From contig JAFQHF010000080.1 in assembly GCA_017398105.1 (NCBI GenBank), forward strand, positions 1 to 64,000: 64,000 nucleotides of DNA. The letters are read 5' to 3'. Numbering within the stretch: position 1 is the stretch's first letter; every line of letters begins with the position of its first letter. The notes under the pieces are model-generated. The model ran no database searches. It worked only from the letters and a program-made list of their open reading frames with translations, and was not told the DNA's origin. Shown here in pieces: positions 32,950-42,001 of the stretch. The position numbers were made by a program, and so were the translations under genes. Source of the stretch: Oscillospiraceae bacterium. GTDB lineage: Bacteria; Bacillota_A; Clostridia; Oscillospirales; Oscillospiraceae.

Positions 32950-33546
32950 ATGTTTAAAAAGGCAGCAAATGAAAACTGGCTCATCGTGGGCCTCGGCAAT
33001 CCCGGACGGGAGTACGAAAAGACCCGTCACAACTGCGGCTTCCGGGCGCTGGATCTTCTGGCAGAGCAGCTGGGCTGCAAGGCTGACAAGCTGAAATTCC
33101 AGGGACTGTATACCCAGGTCAGTTACAACGGCACCAAGGTTTTCCTGTTAAAGCCCCAGACCTATATGAACCTGTCCGGACGAAGCGTACTGCAGCTGTC
33201 CGCCTACTTCAATATTCCGCCCCAGCGGATCATTGTCATGTTCGATGATATTTCCCTGGAGCCGGGCCGGCTTCGCATCCGGGCCAACGGTTCTGCCGGC
33301 GGTCACAACGGCATCAAGTCCATCATCCAGGAGGTAGGCTCCCAGGAGTTCCCCCGGGTGAAGATCGGTGTGGGTGCCAAGCCCAACCCCAACTATGACC
33401 TGGCCGACTGGGTGCTTTCCACCTTCTCTGCCAATGAAGAAAAAGCCCTGTCCGTGGCTCTGGACAACGCCGCAAAAGCAGCCCTTGCCATCATCGACCA
33501 TGGCATTCCGGAGGCAGCCAACCGCTTTAACGGCAGCCATCCCTAA
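32950..33546 (+). CDS. pth: Peptidyl-tRNA hydrolase
   Basis: A 198-residue cytoplasmic enzyme that releases stalled peptides from tRNA. It opens LIVGLGNPGREYEKTRHNCG with the catalytic His in TRHN, then KPQTYMNLSG near residue 69, DDISLEPG near 100 and NGSAGGHNGIKSII near 115. Full length. The start at 32950 follows AGGAG; the longer start upstream is not supported. It precedes mfd by 96 bp on the same strand, a gene order common in Firmicutes. Confidence 0.97.
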   Translation: MFKKAANENWLIVGLGNPGREYEKTRHNCGFRALDLLAEQLGCKADKLKFQGLYTQVSYNGTKVFLLKPQTYMNLSGRSVLQLSAYFNIPPQRIIVMFDDISLEPGRLRIRANGSAGGHNGIKSIIQEVGSQEFPRVKIGVGAKPNPNYDLADWVLSTFSANEEKALSVALDNAAKAALAIIDHGIPEAANRFNGSHP

Positions 33547-33642
33547 GTAAACAGTCGAAAAACACGGAAAGGGGGGTATAATCCCACTTTCCGCGTTGCC
33601 ACGTTCAAGCATTTTTTATTTTTGTAATTTGGAGGTACTTCT

Positions 33643-36600
33643 ATGGAACAACTCCTCTCTCTGTTAAAAACCATTCCCGAATATCCCGCCATGCTGAAGG
33701 CGCTCCATGCCGGGCAGAGCATCGCTGTCACCGGTATCGGACAGATCAACCGCAGCCATATGCTTGCCGGTCTGCACAGGGAAATCCTGCGCCCCATGGT
33801 GCTTTTGTGCCAGGACGATATGGCGGCCCGCCGCTTGCAGGAGGAGCTGAAAGGCTTCCTTGGTGTTTCCGCTCCCATCCTGCCGGGCCGTGACCTGACC
33901 ATGTATGATGCTGCTGTGGTTTCCCGGGCCTGGGAACAGAAGCGTCTGCGTCAGCTCTACGACCTGGCTATGGGCAAAACGCCCCTTCAGATCCTGACCT
34001 GGGAATCTATGTCTCAGCGCACCATGCCAAAGGCGGTGCTGATGGAAGCTGCCTTTACGCTGGAAGTGGGACAGGAATACCCCATCGATGCGCTCGTACA
34101 AAAACTCACTGCTGCAGGCTACAGCCGCTGCGGCATGGTGGAGGGCTCCGGTCAGTTTGCGTTGCGCGGCGGCATTATCGATATCTTCTCTCCTGCCGCC
34201 GATCAGCCGATCCGCGCAGAATTCTTCGGTGACGAACTGGACACCATGGGCTATTTCGATCCCCAGACCCAGCGGCGGAACGAAAACATTGAATCCGTTA
34301 CCATCCTGCCCGTAGGCGAGACCCAGCCCAGCCTGCATCCCAAGGGAATTTCCGGTCTGTGCAAGGATATCACCAATCTGATTTCCCGGCAGAAACGCAG
34401 AAAGAACATCAACGAGCTGCTGGTCGCTACTCTGACAAAAGACCTGGAAAAATATGAAAACGGTCTGAGCAATCCCGCCTCCGACCGGTATATGGCCCTG
34501 ATCTATCCCCAGATGGCCACCGCTATGGATTATGTGCCCGCAGATGCCCTGATCGTCATCTGCGACCATGCCAGCCTCCGCCGCAGTGCCAATGCCCGGT
34601 CAGATGAAATGGGCATGCAGCTGGACAGCATGCTCCAGGCCGGTCTGGTGGCCGGAGAACTGTGCGACTATGTGTGCCAGTGGGAGGATTTCTGCGCAGA
34701 ATTAAAGGACCGCACAGCGGTTTACTTCGATGCCTTCGGCGGCACCTCTTATCCGGAGGATTGCCCCCCGAAGCACCTGTTCCCCCTGACAGCCAAGCAG
34801 CTTCCCGGCTACGGCGGCAATCTGGATACCGCCGCATCTGACCTTGCCCACTACCGGAAGCAGGAATTCGGTTCTCTGGTGCTCTGCGGCTCCCGCCGCC
34901 GTGCGGAGATGCTCCAGGAAATGCTCAGCGCCAAGGGACTGTCCGCCTTTATCTGCATTCCTCTGACCACGCTGCCCAAGCCGGGACAGATTCTGCTGTC
35001 CGAAGGAACCCTGCCCTTCGGTATGGAATATCCCCTGTCCAGGCTGGCCATTCTCACCGAAGGCCAGCTGATCGCCCGGTCTGAGCCCAAGAAAAAAGCC
35101 CCGAAGAAAACCGGCTCCACCAACCGGCAGAAGCTGAACTCCTTCACCGATCTGACCCCCGGTGATCTGGTTGTCCACGAGAATTACGGCATCGGCCGGT
35201 TCGTTGCCATGGAGCAGATCAAGGTGGACAATGCCGTCAAGGACTATATCAAGATCGCCTATCAGGGCAGCGACACCCTGTTCGTTCCTGCCACTCAGCT
35301 GGATATGGTCAGCAAATACATCGGCGGAGGCGGCGAGGATACCAATGTCCGTCTGAACAAAATCGGTTCCGATGCCTGGCAGAAAACCAAAGCCAAAGCC
35401 CGGAAGGCTGCCAAGGATATGGCAGGCGAGCTGATTCAGCTGTATGCCGCCCGGAAACGGCAGCCCGGCTTTGCCTTTGCCGCGGATGCCCCCTGGCAGA
35501 AGGAATTTGAGGATAATTTCCCCTACCCGGAAACCGACGACCAGCTGCGCTGCATCGCCGATATCAAGCACGACATGGAAGCCCCCACGCCTATGGATCG
35601 TCTGCTCTGCGGCGATGTGGGCTTTGGCAAAACCGAGGTTGCTCTGCGCGCCGTCATGAAGGCCGTTATGGACGGCAAACAGGTTGCGATCCTGGTTCCC
35701 ACCACAGTCCTGGCCCAGCAGCACTATACCACCGCCGTGGCCCGGTTCCGGGGCTTCCCCGTAAATATCGATGTGCTCAGCCGCTTCCGCAGCCCAAAGC
35801 TGCAGCAGCAGACCCTGCGCAATCTGGCAGCTGGCAGTGTGGATCTGATCATCGGCACTCACAAGCTCCTGCAGAAAAGTGTCCAGTTCAAGGATCTGGG
35901 CCTGCTGATCATTGACGAGGAGCAGCGCTTTGGTGTCAGCCACAAGGAGCGTCTGAAAGAAATGTCCAAGGGCATCGATGTGCTGACTCTGTCTGCAACA
36001 CCCATCCCCAGAACCCTGAACATGGCCCTGTCCGGCATCCGGGATATGTCTACCATTGAAGAGCCTCCGGCCGACCGGTATCCCGTCCAGACCTTTGTTA
36101 TGGAGCACAACAATGCCATCATTGATGATGCCATCCGCCGGGAAGTAGAGCGGGGCGGCCAGGTCTATTACCTGCACAACCGCACGGAAACCATCGATCA
36201 GTGCGCCTCTGCCCTGGTGCGGCGGATTCCCGGTCTGCGGGTGGGCGTTGCCCACGGTCAGATGGGTGAAGAAGCTTTGGGTGATGTGATGCAGGCCATG
36301 ACAGAGGGAGAAATCCAGGTGCTGGTGTGCACCACCATCATTGAGACCGGTCTGGATATCCCCAATGCCAACACTCTGATTATTGAAAATGCCGACCGGT
36401 TCGGCCTGAGCCAGCTGCACCAGCTTCGGGGCCGGGTAGGCCGCTCCACACGGCATGCCTACGCCTACTTCACCTACCGTCCCGACAAGAATCTGACGGA
36501 GATCGCGGAAAAACGGCTGTCCGCCATCCGGGACTTCGCGGAATTCGGCTCCGGCTTCAAGATCGCTATGCGCGACCTGGAGATCCGGGGTGCCGGCAAT

Positions 36601-37161
36601 CTGCTGGGCGCAGAGCAGTCCGGCCACATGATGAGCGTGGGCTATGACATGTATCTGAAGCTTCTGGACGAAGCTGTTCTGGAGGAGCAGGGACAGGCAC
36701 CCAAGGCCCCCGATTGTACGGCCGACCTGAACGTTACCGCCAACGTAGACAAGCAGTATGTTGTCCGCGGTGAGGAGCGTATGGATCTGTACCGCCGGAT
36801 GGCAGCCATCCGCTCTCAGGAGGATGCCGATGATCTGCTGGATGAAATTGTGGACCGCTACGGCGAACCGCCCAAGGGCGTGCTGAATCTCATCGATATC
36901 GCCCTGCTGCGTGCCAAGGCAAGAGAGGTCGGCATCAAGGACATCCGCCAGAAGGGCAGCGATGTGCTCTTCACCCTGGTGAATCTGAATTTCGATGCCG
37001 TTGGCGCGCTGTGTGCCGACCCGGATTACAAAGCCCGCGTCACCTTCCTGGCCAATGCCAAGGAGCCTACTCTGCGGCTGAATCTGTCCCGGGGTGTGGA
37101 CAGTCTGAAGCAGAGCAAGGTATTTATCGACCGTTACCGGAATTTCTGCTCTGTTTCCTAA
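33643..37161 (+). CDS. mfd: Transcription-repair coupling factor Mfd
   Basis: A 1172-residue helicase that frees stalled RNA polymerase and recruits UvrA. Domains in order: N-terminal UvrB-like region (RGGIIDIFSPAADQP near 175), RNA polymerase-binding domain (LTPGDLVVHENYGIGRF near 503), helicase with Walker A LCGDVGFGKTEVAL near 655 and DEEQRFG near 760, motif VI QLRGRVGRSTRHAYAYF near 928, and the C-terminal TRCF domain. Length and order are normal. GGAGGT fixes the start at 33643. With uvrA and uvrB close by, the window carries most of the excision-repair set. Confidence 0.98.
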   Translation: MEQLLSLLKTIPEYPAMLKALHAGQSIAVTGIGQINRSHMLAGLHREILRPMVLLCQDDMAARRLQEELKGFLGVSAPILPGRDLTMYDAAVVSRAWEQKRLRQLYDLAMGKTPLQILTWESMSQRTMPKAVLMEAAFTLEVGQEYPIDALVQKLTAAGYSRCGMVEGSGQFALRGGIIDIFSPAADQPIRAEFFGDELDTMGYFDPQTQRRNENIESVTILPVGETQPSLHPKGISGLCKDITNLISRQKRRKNINELLVATLTKDLEKYENGLSNPASDRYMALIYPQMATAMDYVPADALIVICDHASLRRSANARSDEMGMQLDSMLQAGLVAGELCDYVCQWEDFCAELKDRTAVYFDAFGGTSYPEDCPPKHLFPLTAKQLPGYGGNLDTAASDLAHYRKQEFGSLVLCGSRRRAEMLQEMLSAKGLSAFICIPLTTLPKPGQILLSEGTLPFGMEYPLSRLAILTEGQLIARSEPKKKAPKKTGSTNRQKLNSFTDLTPGDLVVHENYGIGRFVAMEQIKVDNAVKDYIKIAYQGSDTLFVPATQLDMVSKYIGGGGEDTNVRLNKIGSDAWQKTKAKARKAAKDMAGELIQLYAARKRQPGFAFAADAPWQKEFEDNFPYPETDDQLRCIADIKHDMEAPTPMDRLLCGDVGFGKTEVALRAVMKAVMDGKQVAILVPTTVLAQQHYTTAVARFRGFPVNIDVLSRFRSPKLQQQTLRNLAAGSVDLIIGTHKLLQKSVQFKDLGLLIIDEEQRFGVSHKERLKEMSKGIDVLTLSATPIPRTLNMALSGIRDMSTIEEPPADRYPVQTFVMEHNNAIIDDAIRREVERGGQVYYLHNRTETIDQCASALVRRIPGLRVGVAHGQMGEEALGDVMQAMTEGEIQVLVCTTIIETGLDIPNANTLIIENADRFGLSQLHQLRGRVGRSTRHAYAYFTYRPDKNLTEIAEKRLSAIRDFAEFGSGFKIAMRDLEIRGAGNLLGAEQSGHMMSVGYDMYLKLLDEAVLEEQGQAPKAPDCTADLNVTANVDKQYVVRGEERMDLYRRMAAIRSQEDADDLLDEIVDRYGEPPKGVLNLIDIALLRAKAREVGIKDIRQKGSDVLFTLVNLNFDAVGALCADPDYKARVTFLANAKEPTLRLNLSRGVDSLKQSKVFIDRYRNFCSVS

Positions 37162-37173
37162 AAACAGAAAAAC

Positions 37174-37184
37174 GGCGGCCTGAT
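37174..37184 (+). repeat. Left flank copy of the GGCGGCCTGA hairpin arm
   Basis: GGCGGCCTGAT here repeats the left arm of the perfect hairpin at 37445. The matching right arm has decayed (CGGACCACC). It follows the mfd stop and probably was its terminator before the element came in. Confidence 0.5.
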
Positions 37185-37195
37185 ATCGGACCACC

Positions 37196-37444
37196 TCAGA
37201 CTGCAGAAAAAGGCTTCGCAGAATTTGCCGCGGCAGCGGCAAACCCATTTCAATCATTTTTGGCCGCGGCGCACCCCAGGGTGGCTTCTCTTGCCCTTTC
37301 AGGGCAATTCACCTTCTGTACGTGGACAAAAATACATCTCAGGCTGCAAGTGTGGAATTTGTTCGCCATCGGTGAACAAATTATGCACGCAGCAGCCTGC
37401 AAAATACTGGCGGAAAGCCCCGAAGGAGATTTTCGACACGCTGC
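37196..37444. repeat. Terminator-bounded structured element, copy 1 (249 bp)
   Basis: Starts TCAGACTGCAGAAAAAGG and ends TTTTCGACACGCTGC, giving imperfect terminal inverted repeats (CAGACTGC-GAAAAA / CAGCGTGTCGAAAAT). It shares 23 identical bases (37338-37360) with copy 2 (42098-42120). Internal stems: TTTGCCG/CGGCAAA, CAGGCTGC/GCAGCCTG, and AATTTGTTCGCC/GGTGAACAAATT. Compared with copy 2 several pairs change on both sides, keeping the stems. There is an extra hairpin (TTGCCC/GGGCAA) inserted in this copy. It has no ORF. Confidence 0.72.
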
Positions 37445-37466
37445 GGCGGCCTGAGATCAGGCCGCC
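37445..37466 (+). terminator. Intact hairpin at the right edge of element copy 1
   Basis: GGCGGCCTGA and TCAGGCCGCC are perfect arms with a 2-nt centre. It abuts the element exactly and repeats the left-flank arm at 37174. Confidence 0.6.
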
Positions 37467-37506
37467 CTGCCGGAACACCGCAAATGTTAAGAAATTATTA
37501 GGATCA

Positions 37507-37534
37507 TTGCTTTTTTAGCCAAATGTGATATAAT
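37507..37534 (+). promoter_or_regulatory. Promoter of the VanW-family gene
   Basis: TTGCTT (37507-37512) and TATAAT (37529-37534) with a 16-bp spacer, 36 bp before the start. Confidence 0.6.
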
Positions 37535-37570
37535 ACCTTAAACTTTTTCCCAGAACTGGAGGTTATATTC

Positions 37571-39802
37571 ATGGCACAGGGAAAATTCTCCAACCCCCGC
37601 CCCCATCGGGATGAGGAGCGCCAGATCGAACAGGCCTTCCGCCAGATCACCGGGCAGGAACCGGCCGGCGCTCCCAAAAAACCTGCGCTGAACGAGGATG
37701 CGCAGATCGAGGAAACCATTCGCCAGATCCAGTCTGAGCAGGTGACCCCTCAGCCCAGACGCTACAGCCCTACCGTTCCCGATCCGCAGCTGGATCACAC
37801 CCTGATCCCCGACAATGTGGATGATTTTTTCCGCTCCGCCTCCCCTCTGTCCGAGGAAGAGCGTTATGAGGCAGAGCCGGATACCATTGATAAGATCGCC
37901 GCATTCTTCGGAAAAGCCGCCGATTACTGCAAAAAGAACCAAAAGGTCGTTATGGTCAGCCTTTGCGCCGTGGCCATGGTGCTGATTTTGGCCTTTATCG
38001 GTGTGTTTTTCCTCAGCGGCGTTGATCCCCACGATGGAAAAATCCTGGACAATGTGATGATCGCAGACATCTCCGTAGGCGGCATGACCAAAACCGAAGC
38101 GGTTTCCGCCCTGAAAAACGCAGCGCAAAGCAGTTATTCCTCCGATATGGTCATCGACCTGTCCGGTGTGGAGCTGCGGCTGACCGCAAAGGACACCGGT
38201 GCAAAGCTGGATGCCAAAGCCGCCGTAGATGCCGCCTTCGATTACGGCCGTACCGGCACCAAGGAGGAACAGGAGCAGGCCGCTTCCAGCCGGGAGCCTT
38301 ACGTCATCGGTCTGCTGCCCTACTTAAATCTGGATACCGACTATATCAAGGAATTCCTGACCTCCTATGCCGAGGATTCCGGCAGCACCCTGACCCAGCC
38401 CACCTACGGCCTGGAAGGCGCAGAGCCGGAGCTGTCCGCTGACAAATTCGATGAAGATGCCCCCACCCAGACCCTGGTGATCACCATGGGCACCCCCGGT
38501 GTCGGCTTTGATGTAAACGAAGTATACGAGGATGTCCTGGATGCCTACAGTCTGCGCATTTTCCTGGTGGAGGTGCAGACCGTAGAGGAAATTCAGGAAC
38601 CCGATCCTGTGGATCTGGAAGCCATCTATGAAGAATTCTATATCGAGCCCAAGGATGCCACAGTAAATATGCAGACCTTCGAAGCGGTGCCCGGCTCCTA
38701 CGGCTATGGCTTCGATCTGGAGGAAGCACAAAAGCTGATCGACAAGGCGGAATACGGCGAGGAAGTCCGGATTCCCATGGAGTACATCGAACCGGAGCTT
38801 CCGGATGCGGATGCCTTCTTCCGGGATACCTTGGGTGAAGCCCAGACCAAGGCAACCGGCAACAGCAGCCGCAACGCCAACCTGACAAAGGCCTGCGAAG
38901 CCATCCACGAAACCGTCCTGAATCCCGGCGAAGTCTTCTCCTTTGCAGATACGCTGGGCAAGCTTACCTCTGCCAAGGGCTATCAGACCGCCCAGGAAGA
39001 TCCCGGTGTCGAGGAAGCCATCGGCGGCGGTGTCAGTCAGGTTTCCTCCACGCTGTACTGCGCAGCCCTGTCTGCCGATCTGGAGATCGTATCCCGGGCC
39101 AACCATGGCTACATGCCCAGCTTCGCAGAGCGCGGCTTTGATGCCACCACCGGTTTGAAGATCAAAAATACCACCGGCTTCCCCATCCGTATCGAGGCAG
39201 AGCTTTCCGGCGGCTATGTAAAGGTACAGATCATCGGCACCGAGGAGCGTGACAATTATGTCATGCTGGAATACACCATGGCCGGTACCTACAAGCCGGA
39301 AACGGAATACAAGGAATTCGAATACAACAACAAGGAAGGCTACAAGGACGGCGATGTCATTGAAGAGGGCCGCACCGGTTACGCAGTGAAGACCTACAAG
39401 GTCCGCTACGACAGCAGAACCGGCAATGAAATCTCCCGGGATTTCATCACCACCTCTCAGTATCCCACCCTGAACAAAATCGTCGCCTTTGTCAAACCGG
39501 AGCCCACGGAGGCACCTGCCACCGAGGCCACAGAACCGCCCACAGAGGCTACCAAGCCAACGGAAGCCCAGAAGCCCACCGAGCCTTCCAAGCCCGCAGA
39601 AACGCTGCCTCCGGAGACAGTGCCGCCCACGGAGCCCGCTGTGCAGCCTACTCAGCCGCCTACGGTTCCTCCTACGGAAGCCCCCACCGTACCCCAGACC
39701 GATGCACCTGCTCAGGAGAGCCCGGTCGAAAATCCTGTGTCGGACCCGGAGCCTGCACCTGCCGCACTGGAAGAACCACAGGAAACCGCAGCCGCTGCAT
39801 AA
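37571..39802 (+). CDS. VanW-family cell-wall protein with Pro/Thr/Glu-rich tail
   Basis: A 743-residue single-pass membrane protein. Residues 1-120 are cytoplasmic; a helix at about 122-145 (VVMVSLCAVAMVLILAF) crosses the membrane. Outside follow two PG_binding_4-like segments (about 150-245 and 335-400), a VanW domain from about 430 (EVFSFADTLGKLTSAKGYQT and GGGVSQVSSTLYCAAL), a G5-like beta domain (about 560-645), and a 100-residue tail of PTEA/TEPP repeats with no LPxTG. VanW proteins are linked to vancomycin clusters and peptidoglycan, but their activity is unknown. GGAGG fixes the start. It has its own promoter and terminator. Confidence 0.9.
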   Translation: MAQGKFSNPRPHRDEERQIEQAFRQITGQEPAGAPKKPALNEDAQIEETIRQIQSEQVTPQPRRYSPTVPDPQLDHTLIPDNVDDFFRSASPLSEEERYEAEPDTIDKIAAFFGKAADYCKKNQKVVMVSLCAVAMVLILAFIGVFFLSGVDPHDGKILDNVMIADISVGGMTKTEAVSALKNAAQSSYSSDMVIDLSGVELRLTAKDTGAKLDAKAAVDAAFDYGRTGTKEEQEQAASSREPYVIGLLPYLNLDTDYIKEFLTSYAEDSGSTLTQPTYGLEGAEPELSADKFDEDAPTQTLVITMGTPGVGFDVNEVYEDVLDAYSLRIFLVEVQTVEEIQEPDPVDLEAIYEEFYIEPKDATVNMQTFEAVPGSYGYGFDLEEAQKLIDKAEYGEEVRIPMEYIEPELPDADAFFRDTLGEAQTKATGNSSRNANLTKACEAIHETVLNPGEVFSFADTLGKLTSAKGYQTAQEDPGVEEAIGGGVSQVSSTLYCAALSADLEIVSRANHGYMPSFAERGFDATTGLKIKNTTGFPIRIEAELSGGYVKVQIIGTEERDNYVMLEYTMAGTYKPETEYKEFEYNNKEGYKDGDVIEEGRTGYAVKTYKVRYDSRTGNEISRDFITTSQYPTLNKIVAFVKPEPTEAPATEATEPPTEATKPTEAQKPTEPSKPAETLPPETVPPTEPAVQPTQPPTVPPTEAPTVPQTDAPAQESPVENPVSDPEPAPAALEEPQETAAAA

Positions 39803-39810
39803 CAGCAAAA

Positions 39811-39849
39811 GGACGTGCAACCACATCGGATTGCACGTCCTGTTTTTTT
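39811..39849 (+). terminator. Terminator of the VanW-family gene
   Basis: GGACGTGCAA and TTGCACGTCC pair, followed by TGTTTTTTTA. A textbook terminator 8 bp past the stop. Confidence 0.9.
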
Positions 39850-39863
39850 ATACGCGTTTTATC

Positions 39864-39982
39864 CGGCTGCAGAAATGCAGCTAAGCGGATTTCGCCGCAA
39901 AAAACAAAGTCAATACGTTTTTTACCGCTGTAAGCGGTGTGCCACGTTCGTGGCACGATAAAATGGGCTTTGGCCATTTTAT
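39864..39982. repeat. Cluster of five short perfect hairpins
   Basis: Five small stems follow one another in 120 bp: GCTGCA/TGCAGC (39867), GCGG/CCGC (39885), ACCGCT/AGCGGT (39923), GTGCCAC/GTGGCAC (39939) and ATAAAATGG/CCATTTTAT (39958). The last three are practically adjacent. They lie between the convergent VanW and DUF1934 genes. The arrangement resembles clustered palindromic repeats; one may end the ddl-DUF1934 transcript. Confidence 0.6.
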
Positions 39983-39994
39983 CAGGAATTGGGA

Positions 39995-40417
39995 TTATTT
40001 CGCCCAGATATCCAGGTGATAATCGATCACACCGGCTTCCGTGTTTTCAATGTTGATCTCGTAGCTCAAGTCAATGACACCGCCGTCAGGCACAATGTCA
40101 TAGAATACGCTGGTGGCCTTCACAGTCAGCATCAGTGCACCGAAGGGCATCTGGTACAGAGAATCATGGGCAATTCCCTGCTCGAATACCATTTGTGATT
40201 TCAGCGCGCCGGTTCGGATCAGGGTGACCTTGCCGGGTTCCACGCGGAAGGTGGTGGTTACACCCTCAAGGCCCGTCAGTGCGCTTTCCTCGTAGCTGAT
40301 ATCCCAGCCGCCTTTTGTGAATTCCATAGTGCCTTCTGTCACCAGTTCGATGATTTCCGGCTCCTGCTCCGGGTACTGCTGGCGGCCCCGGATGCTGAGG
40401 TTTACGGTTTTCTTCAT
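39995..40417 (-). CDS. DUF1934-domain protein
   Basis: A 140-residue cytoplasmic beta-barrel-like protein: KKTVNLSIRGRQQYPEQEPE, then LVTEGTMEFTKGGWDISYEE and a DSLYQMPFGALMLTV segment. This is the calycin-like DUF1934 (YwiB) family; its ligand is not known. It overlaps the end of ddl by ATGA, so the two are translationally coupled. It is the last gene on the minus strand before the hairpin cluster. Confidence 0.88.
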   Translation of the reverse strand: MKKTVNLSIRGRQQYPEQEPEIIELVTEGTMEFTKGGWDISYEESALTGLEGVTTTFRVEPGKVTLIRTGALKSQMVFEQGIAHDSLYQMPFGALMLTVKATSVFYDIVPDGGVIDLSYEINIENTEAGVIDYHLDIWAK

Positions 40418-41484
40418 GCAAAAGCCTCCATAGCCAGGCGCAGCAGCTCATCGATCAGCTGCGTATAGGGAATGCCGCTGGCATCAAACAGCTTGGGATA
40501 CATGGAAATGGAGGTAAAGCCCGGCAGGGTATTGATCTCGTTGAAGACCACGCGGTTTTCCTCATACGTCACGAAGAAATCCACACGGCTCAAGCCCTGG
40601 CAGCCGATGGCGCTGTATACCTTTACCGCCTCCTCGCGGACGATTTCCTGCACATCCTCCGGAATCCGGGCAGGAATGTAGGCCGTGGAGGTATCGGTGA
40701 TATATTTGGCATCATAATCATAGAAATCCGCACCGGAATCGATCTCGCCGCAGATGGAAGCCACAGGATTTCCGTTACCCATGACAGCGACCTCGATCTC
40801 CCGGCCATGGATGAATTCCTCGACCAGAATCTTCTTGTCGAATTTGGCCGCGTTCACCAGTGCCGCCTTCAGTGCATCCCGGTCAGCGGCCTTGGAAACG
40901 CCTACGGAAGAACCGGTGCCGGCAGGCTTGACGAACATAGGATAGCGGAACCGCAGCTCCAGGGTATCCAGGGTATTTTCCATGCGGTTTTCCAGCTCAC
41001 TGCGGCGTACCAGCTGCCAGGCAGCCTGAGGTACACCCGCATGGTCCACCACCAGCTTGGTCAGGGTCTTATCCATGGAGACCGCAGACGCGGCCACATG
41101 GGGGCCCACATAGGGAATGCCGGCCATCTGCAGCAGACCCTGCATGGCGCCGTCCTCGCCGTTTTCTCCATGGAGAACCGGGAAGACCACATCGATCTGC
41201 TGGCGCACGACACTGTCGCCTTCAAAGCTCAGAAGTCCCTGACCCCGCACGGGAGAAATGGCACAGGGGCGGTTATCCGGATGCTCCTTCCAGGTGCCCA
41301 GGGGCAGCATGGAAGTATCTTCACCACCAAAGAGAATCCACTGACCTTCCTTGGTGATGCCAACAGGAAATACATCGTATTTTTCCCGGTCAATATTATT
41401 CAAAACCGATTCGGCAGAACGCAGGGAAACCTCATGCTCCGGGCTGATGCCGCCAAACAGGATACAAACGCTTACTTTTTTCAC
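40414..41484 (-). CDS. ddl: D-alanine--D-alanine ligase
   Basis: A 356-residue ATP-grasp enzyme that joins two D-Ala for peptidoglycan. It opens VSVCILFGGISPEHEVSLRS, has VFPVLHGENGEDGAMQGLLQ near residue 98, the ATP-binding GTGSSVGVSKA near 190, and SRVDFFVTYEENRVVFNEIN near 305 with metal ligands. Its length is normal. The start codon is GTG at 41484, preceded by GAGGCG. Binding residues point to a D-Ala enzyme; a D-Lac ligase would have a different loop, but I cannot exclude relaxed specificity. The VanW protein nearby is a suggestive but not diagnostic neighbour. Confidence 0.95.
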   Translation of the reverse strand: MKKVSVCILFGGISPEHEVSLRSAESVLNNIDREKYDVFPVGITKEGQWILFGGEDTSMLPLGTWKEHPDNRPCAISPVRGQGLLSFEGDSVVRQQIDVVFPVLHGENGEDGAMQGLLQMAGIPYVGPHVAASAVSMDKTLTKLVVDHAGVPQAAWQLVRRSELENRMENTLDTLELRFRYPMFVKPAGTGSSVGVSKAADRDALKAALVNAAKFDKKILVEEFIHGREIEVAVMGNGNPVASICGEIDSGADFYDYDAKYITDTSTAYIPARIPEDVQEIVREEAVKVYSAIGCQGLSRVDFFVTYEENRVVFNEINTLPGFTSISMYPKLFDASGIPYTQLIDELLRLAMEAFA

Positions 41485-41544
41485 GTTATCGCCTCATTTT
41501 TATAGTTTTTACAATTTCCGTCTGGAAATCTGAAAAAGCCGTGC

Positions 41545-41550
41545 TATAAT
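41545..41550 (+). promoter_or_regulatory. Extended -10 promoter of the 130-residue protein gene
   Basis: GTGCTATAAT, an extended -10, is 30 bp before the start at 41581. The -35 is poor. Confidence 0.5.
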
Positions 41551-41580
41551 AATCAAAATCAAGTCAGGAGGAAAACCGCC

Positions 41581-41973
41581 ATGAAGATCGAACTGACCAA
41601 CAAGGAATTCCGCCGCCTGCTGGATCTTGTGTACATCGGAAACTGGGTGCTGAACTCTACACGGGGCAATGACCGCTTTCAGGATTATGATAACCTGGAA
41701 AGCAAGATTTTCGCCCTGTCCCCTGCCCTGTCGGAACCCTGGAACGGAACCATCGTTCCTTCCCGGGCCTATGCCGAGGGCGGAATCCACGAAGCCATTG
41801 CCTATTATGAAGACAATGTTTTCTATGAGATCCTGGCAGAAGAGCTTTCCCGCCGGGATATGGACTATCCGGAAATCACCGAAGAAAACTACGAGGAAAT
41901 CACCGGCAGAATGCAGCAGTATATGGAAATTTTCCAAACCTCAGGCGTAGATCACCTGGTTCTGGAAGAATAA
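41581..41973 (+). CDS. Soluble protein of unknown function (130 aa)
   Basis: A 130-residue acidic protein with no membrane segment. It starts KIELTNKEFRRLLDLVYIGN, followed by helices with DYDNLESKIFALSP and EAIAYYEDNVFYEILAEELS. I did not recognise the family; the pattern suggests an all-helical cytoplasmic protein seen in clostridia. CAGGAGG precedes the start. It stands between ddl (divergent) and murC (convergent) but nothing shows a cell-wall role. Confidence 0.7.
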   Translation: MKIELTNKEFRRLLDLVYIGNWVLNSTRGNDRFQDYDNLESKIFALSPALSEPWNGTIVPSRAYAEGGIHEAIAYYEDNVFYEILAEELSRRDMDYPEITEENYEEITGRMQQYMEIFQTSGVDHLVLEE

Positions 41974-41975
41974 GG

Positions 41976-42001
41976 AACTGTGCCGGGAAACCGGCACAGT
42001 T
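41976..42001 (+). terminator. Terminator hairpin at the left edge of element copy 2
   Basis: AACTGTGCCGG and CCGGCACAGTT pair around GAAA. It is repeated almost exactly at 42204-42229 on the other side of the element. Confidence 0.7.

Larger units (their letters stand above)
37162..37570. other. Intergenic region with a structured mobile-element-like repeat
   Basis: The 409-bp gap between mfd and the VanW gene holds, in order, a decayed hairpin (GGCGGCCTGAT, 37174), the element copy 1 (37196-37444), an intact hairpin with the same arm (37445-37466), and the VanW promoter (37507-37534). No gene was found. Confidence 0.7.

Noticed and set aside
34702..37257. Minus-strand open frame of 851 codons opposite mfd
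   Set aside because: Shadow of mfd with aligned codons; low-complexity translation and no family features.
37196..37444. Degenerate group IIC intron, because such introns insert next to terminators
   Set aside because: No domain V hairpin (AGC/GUU triad), no reverse-transcriptase remnant and much too short; two copies are of similar small size.
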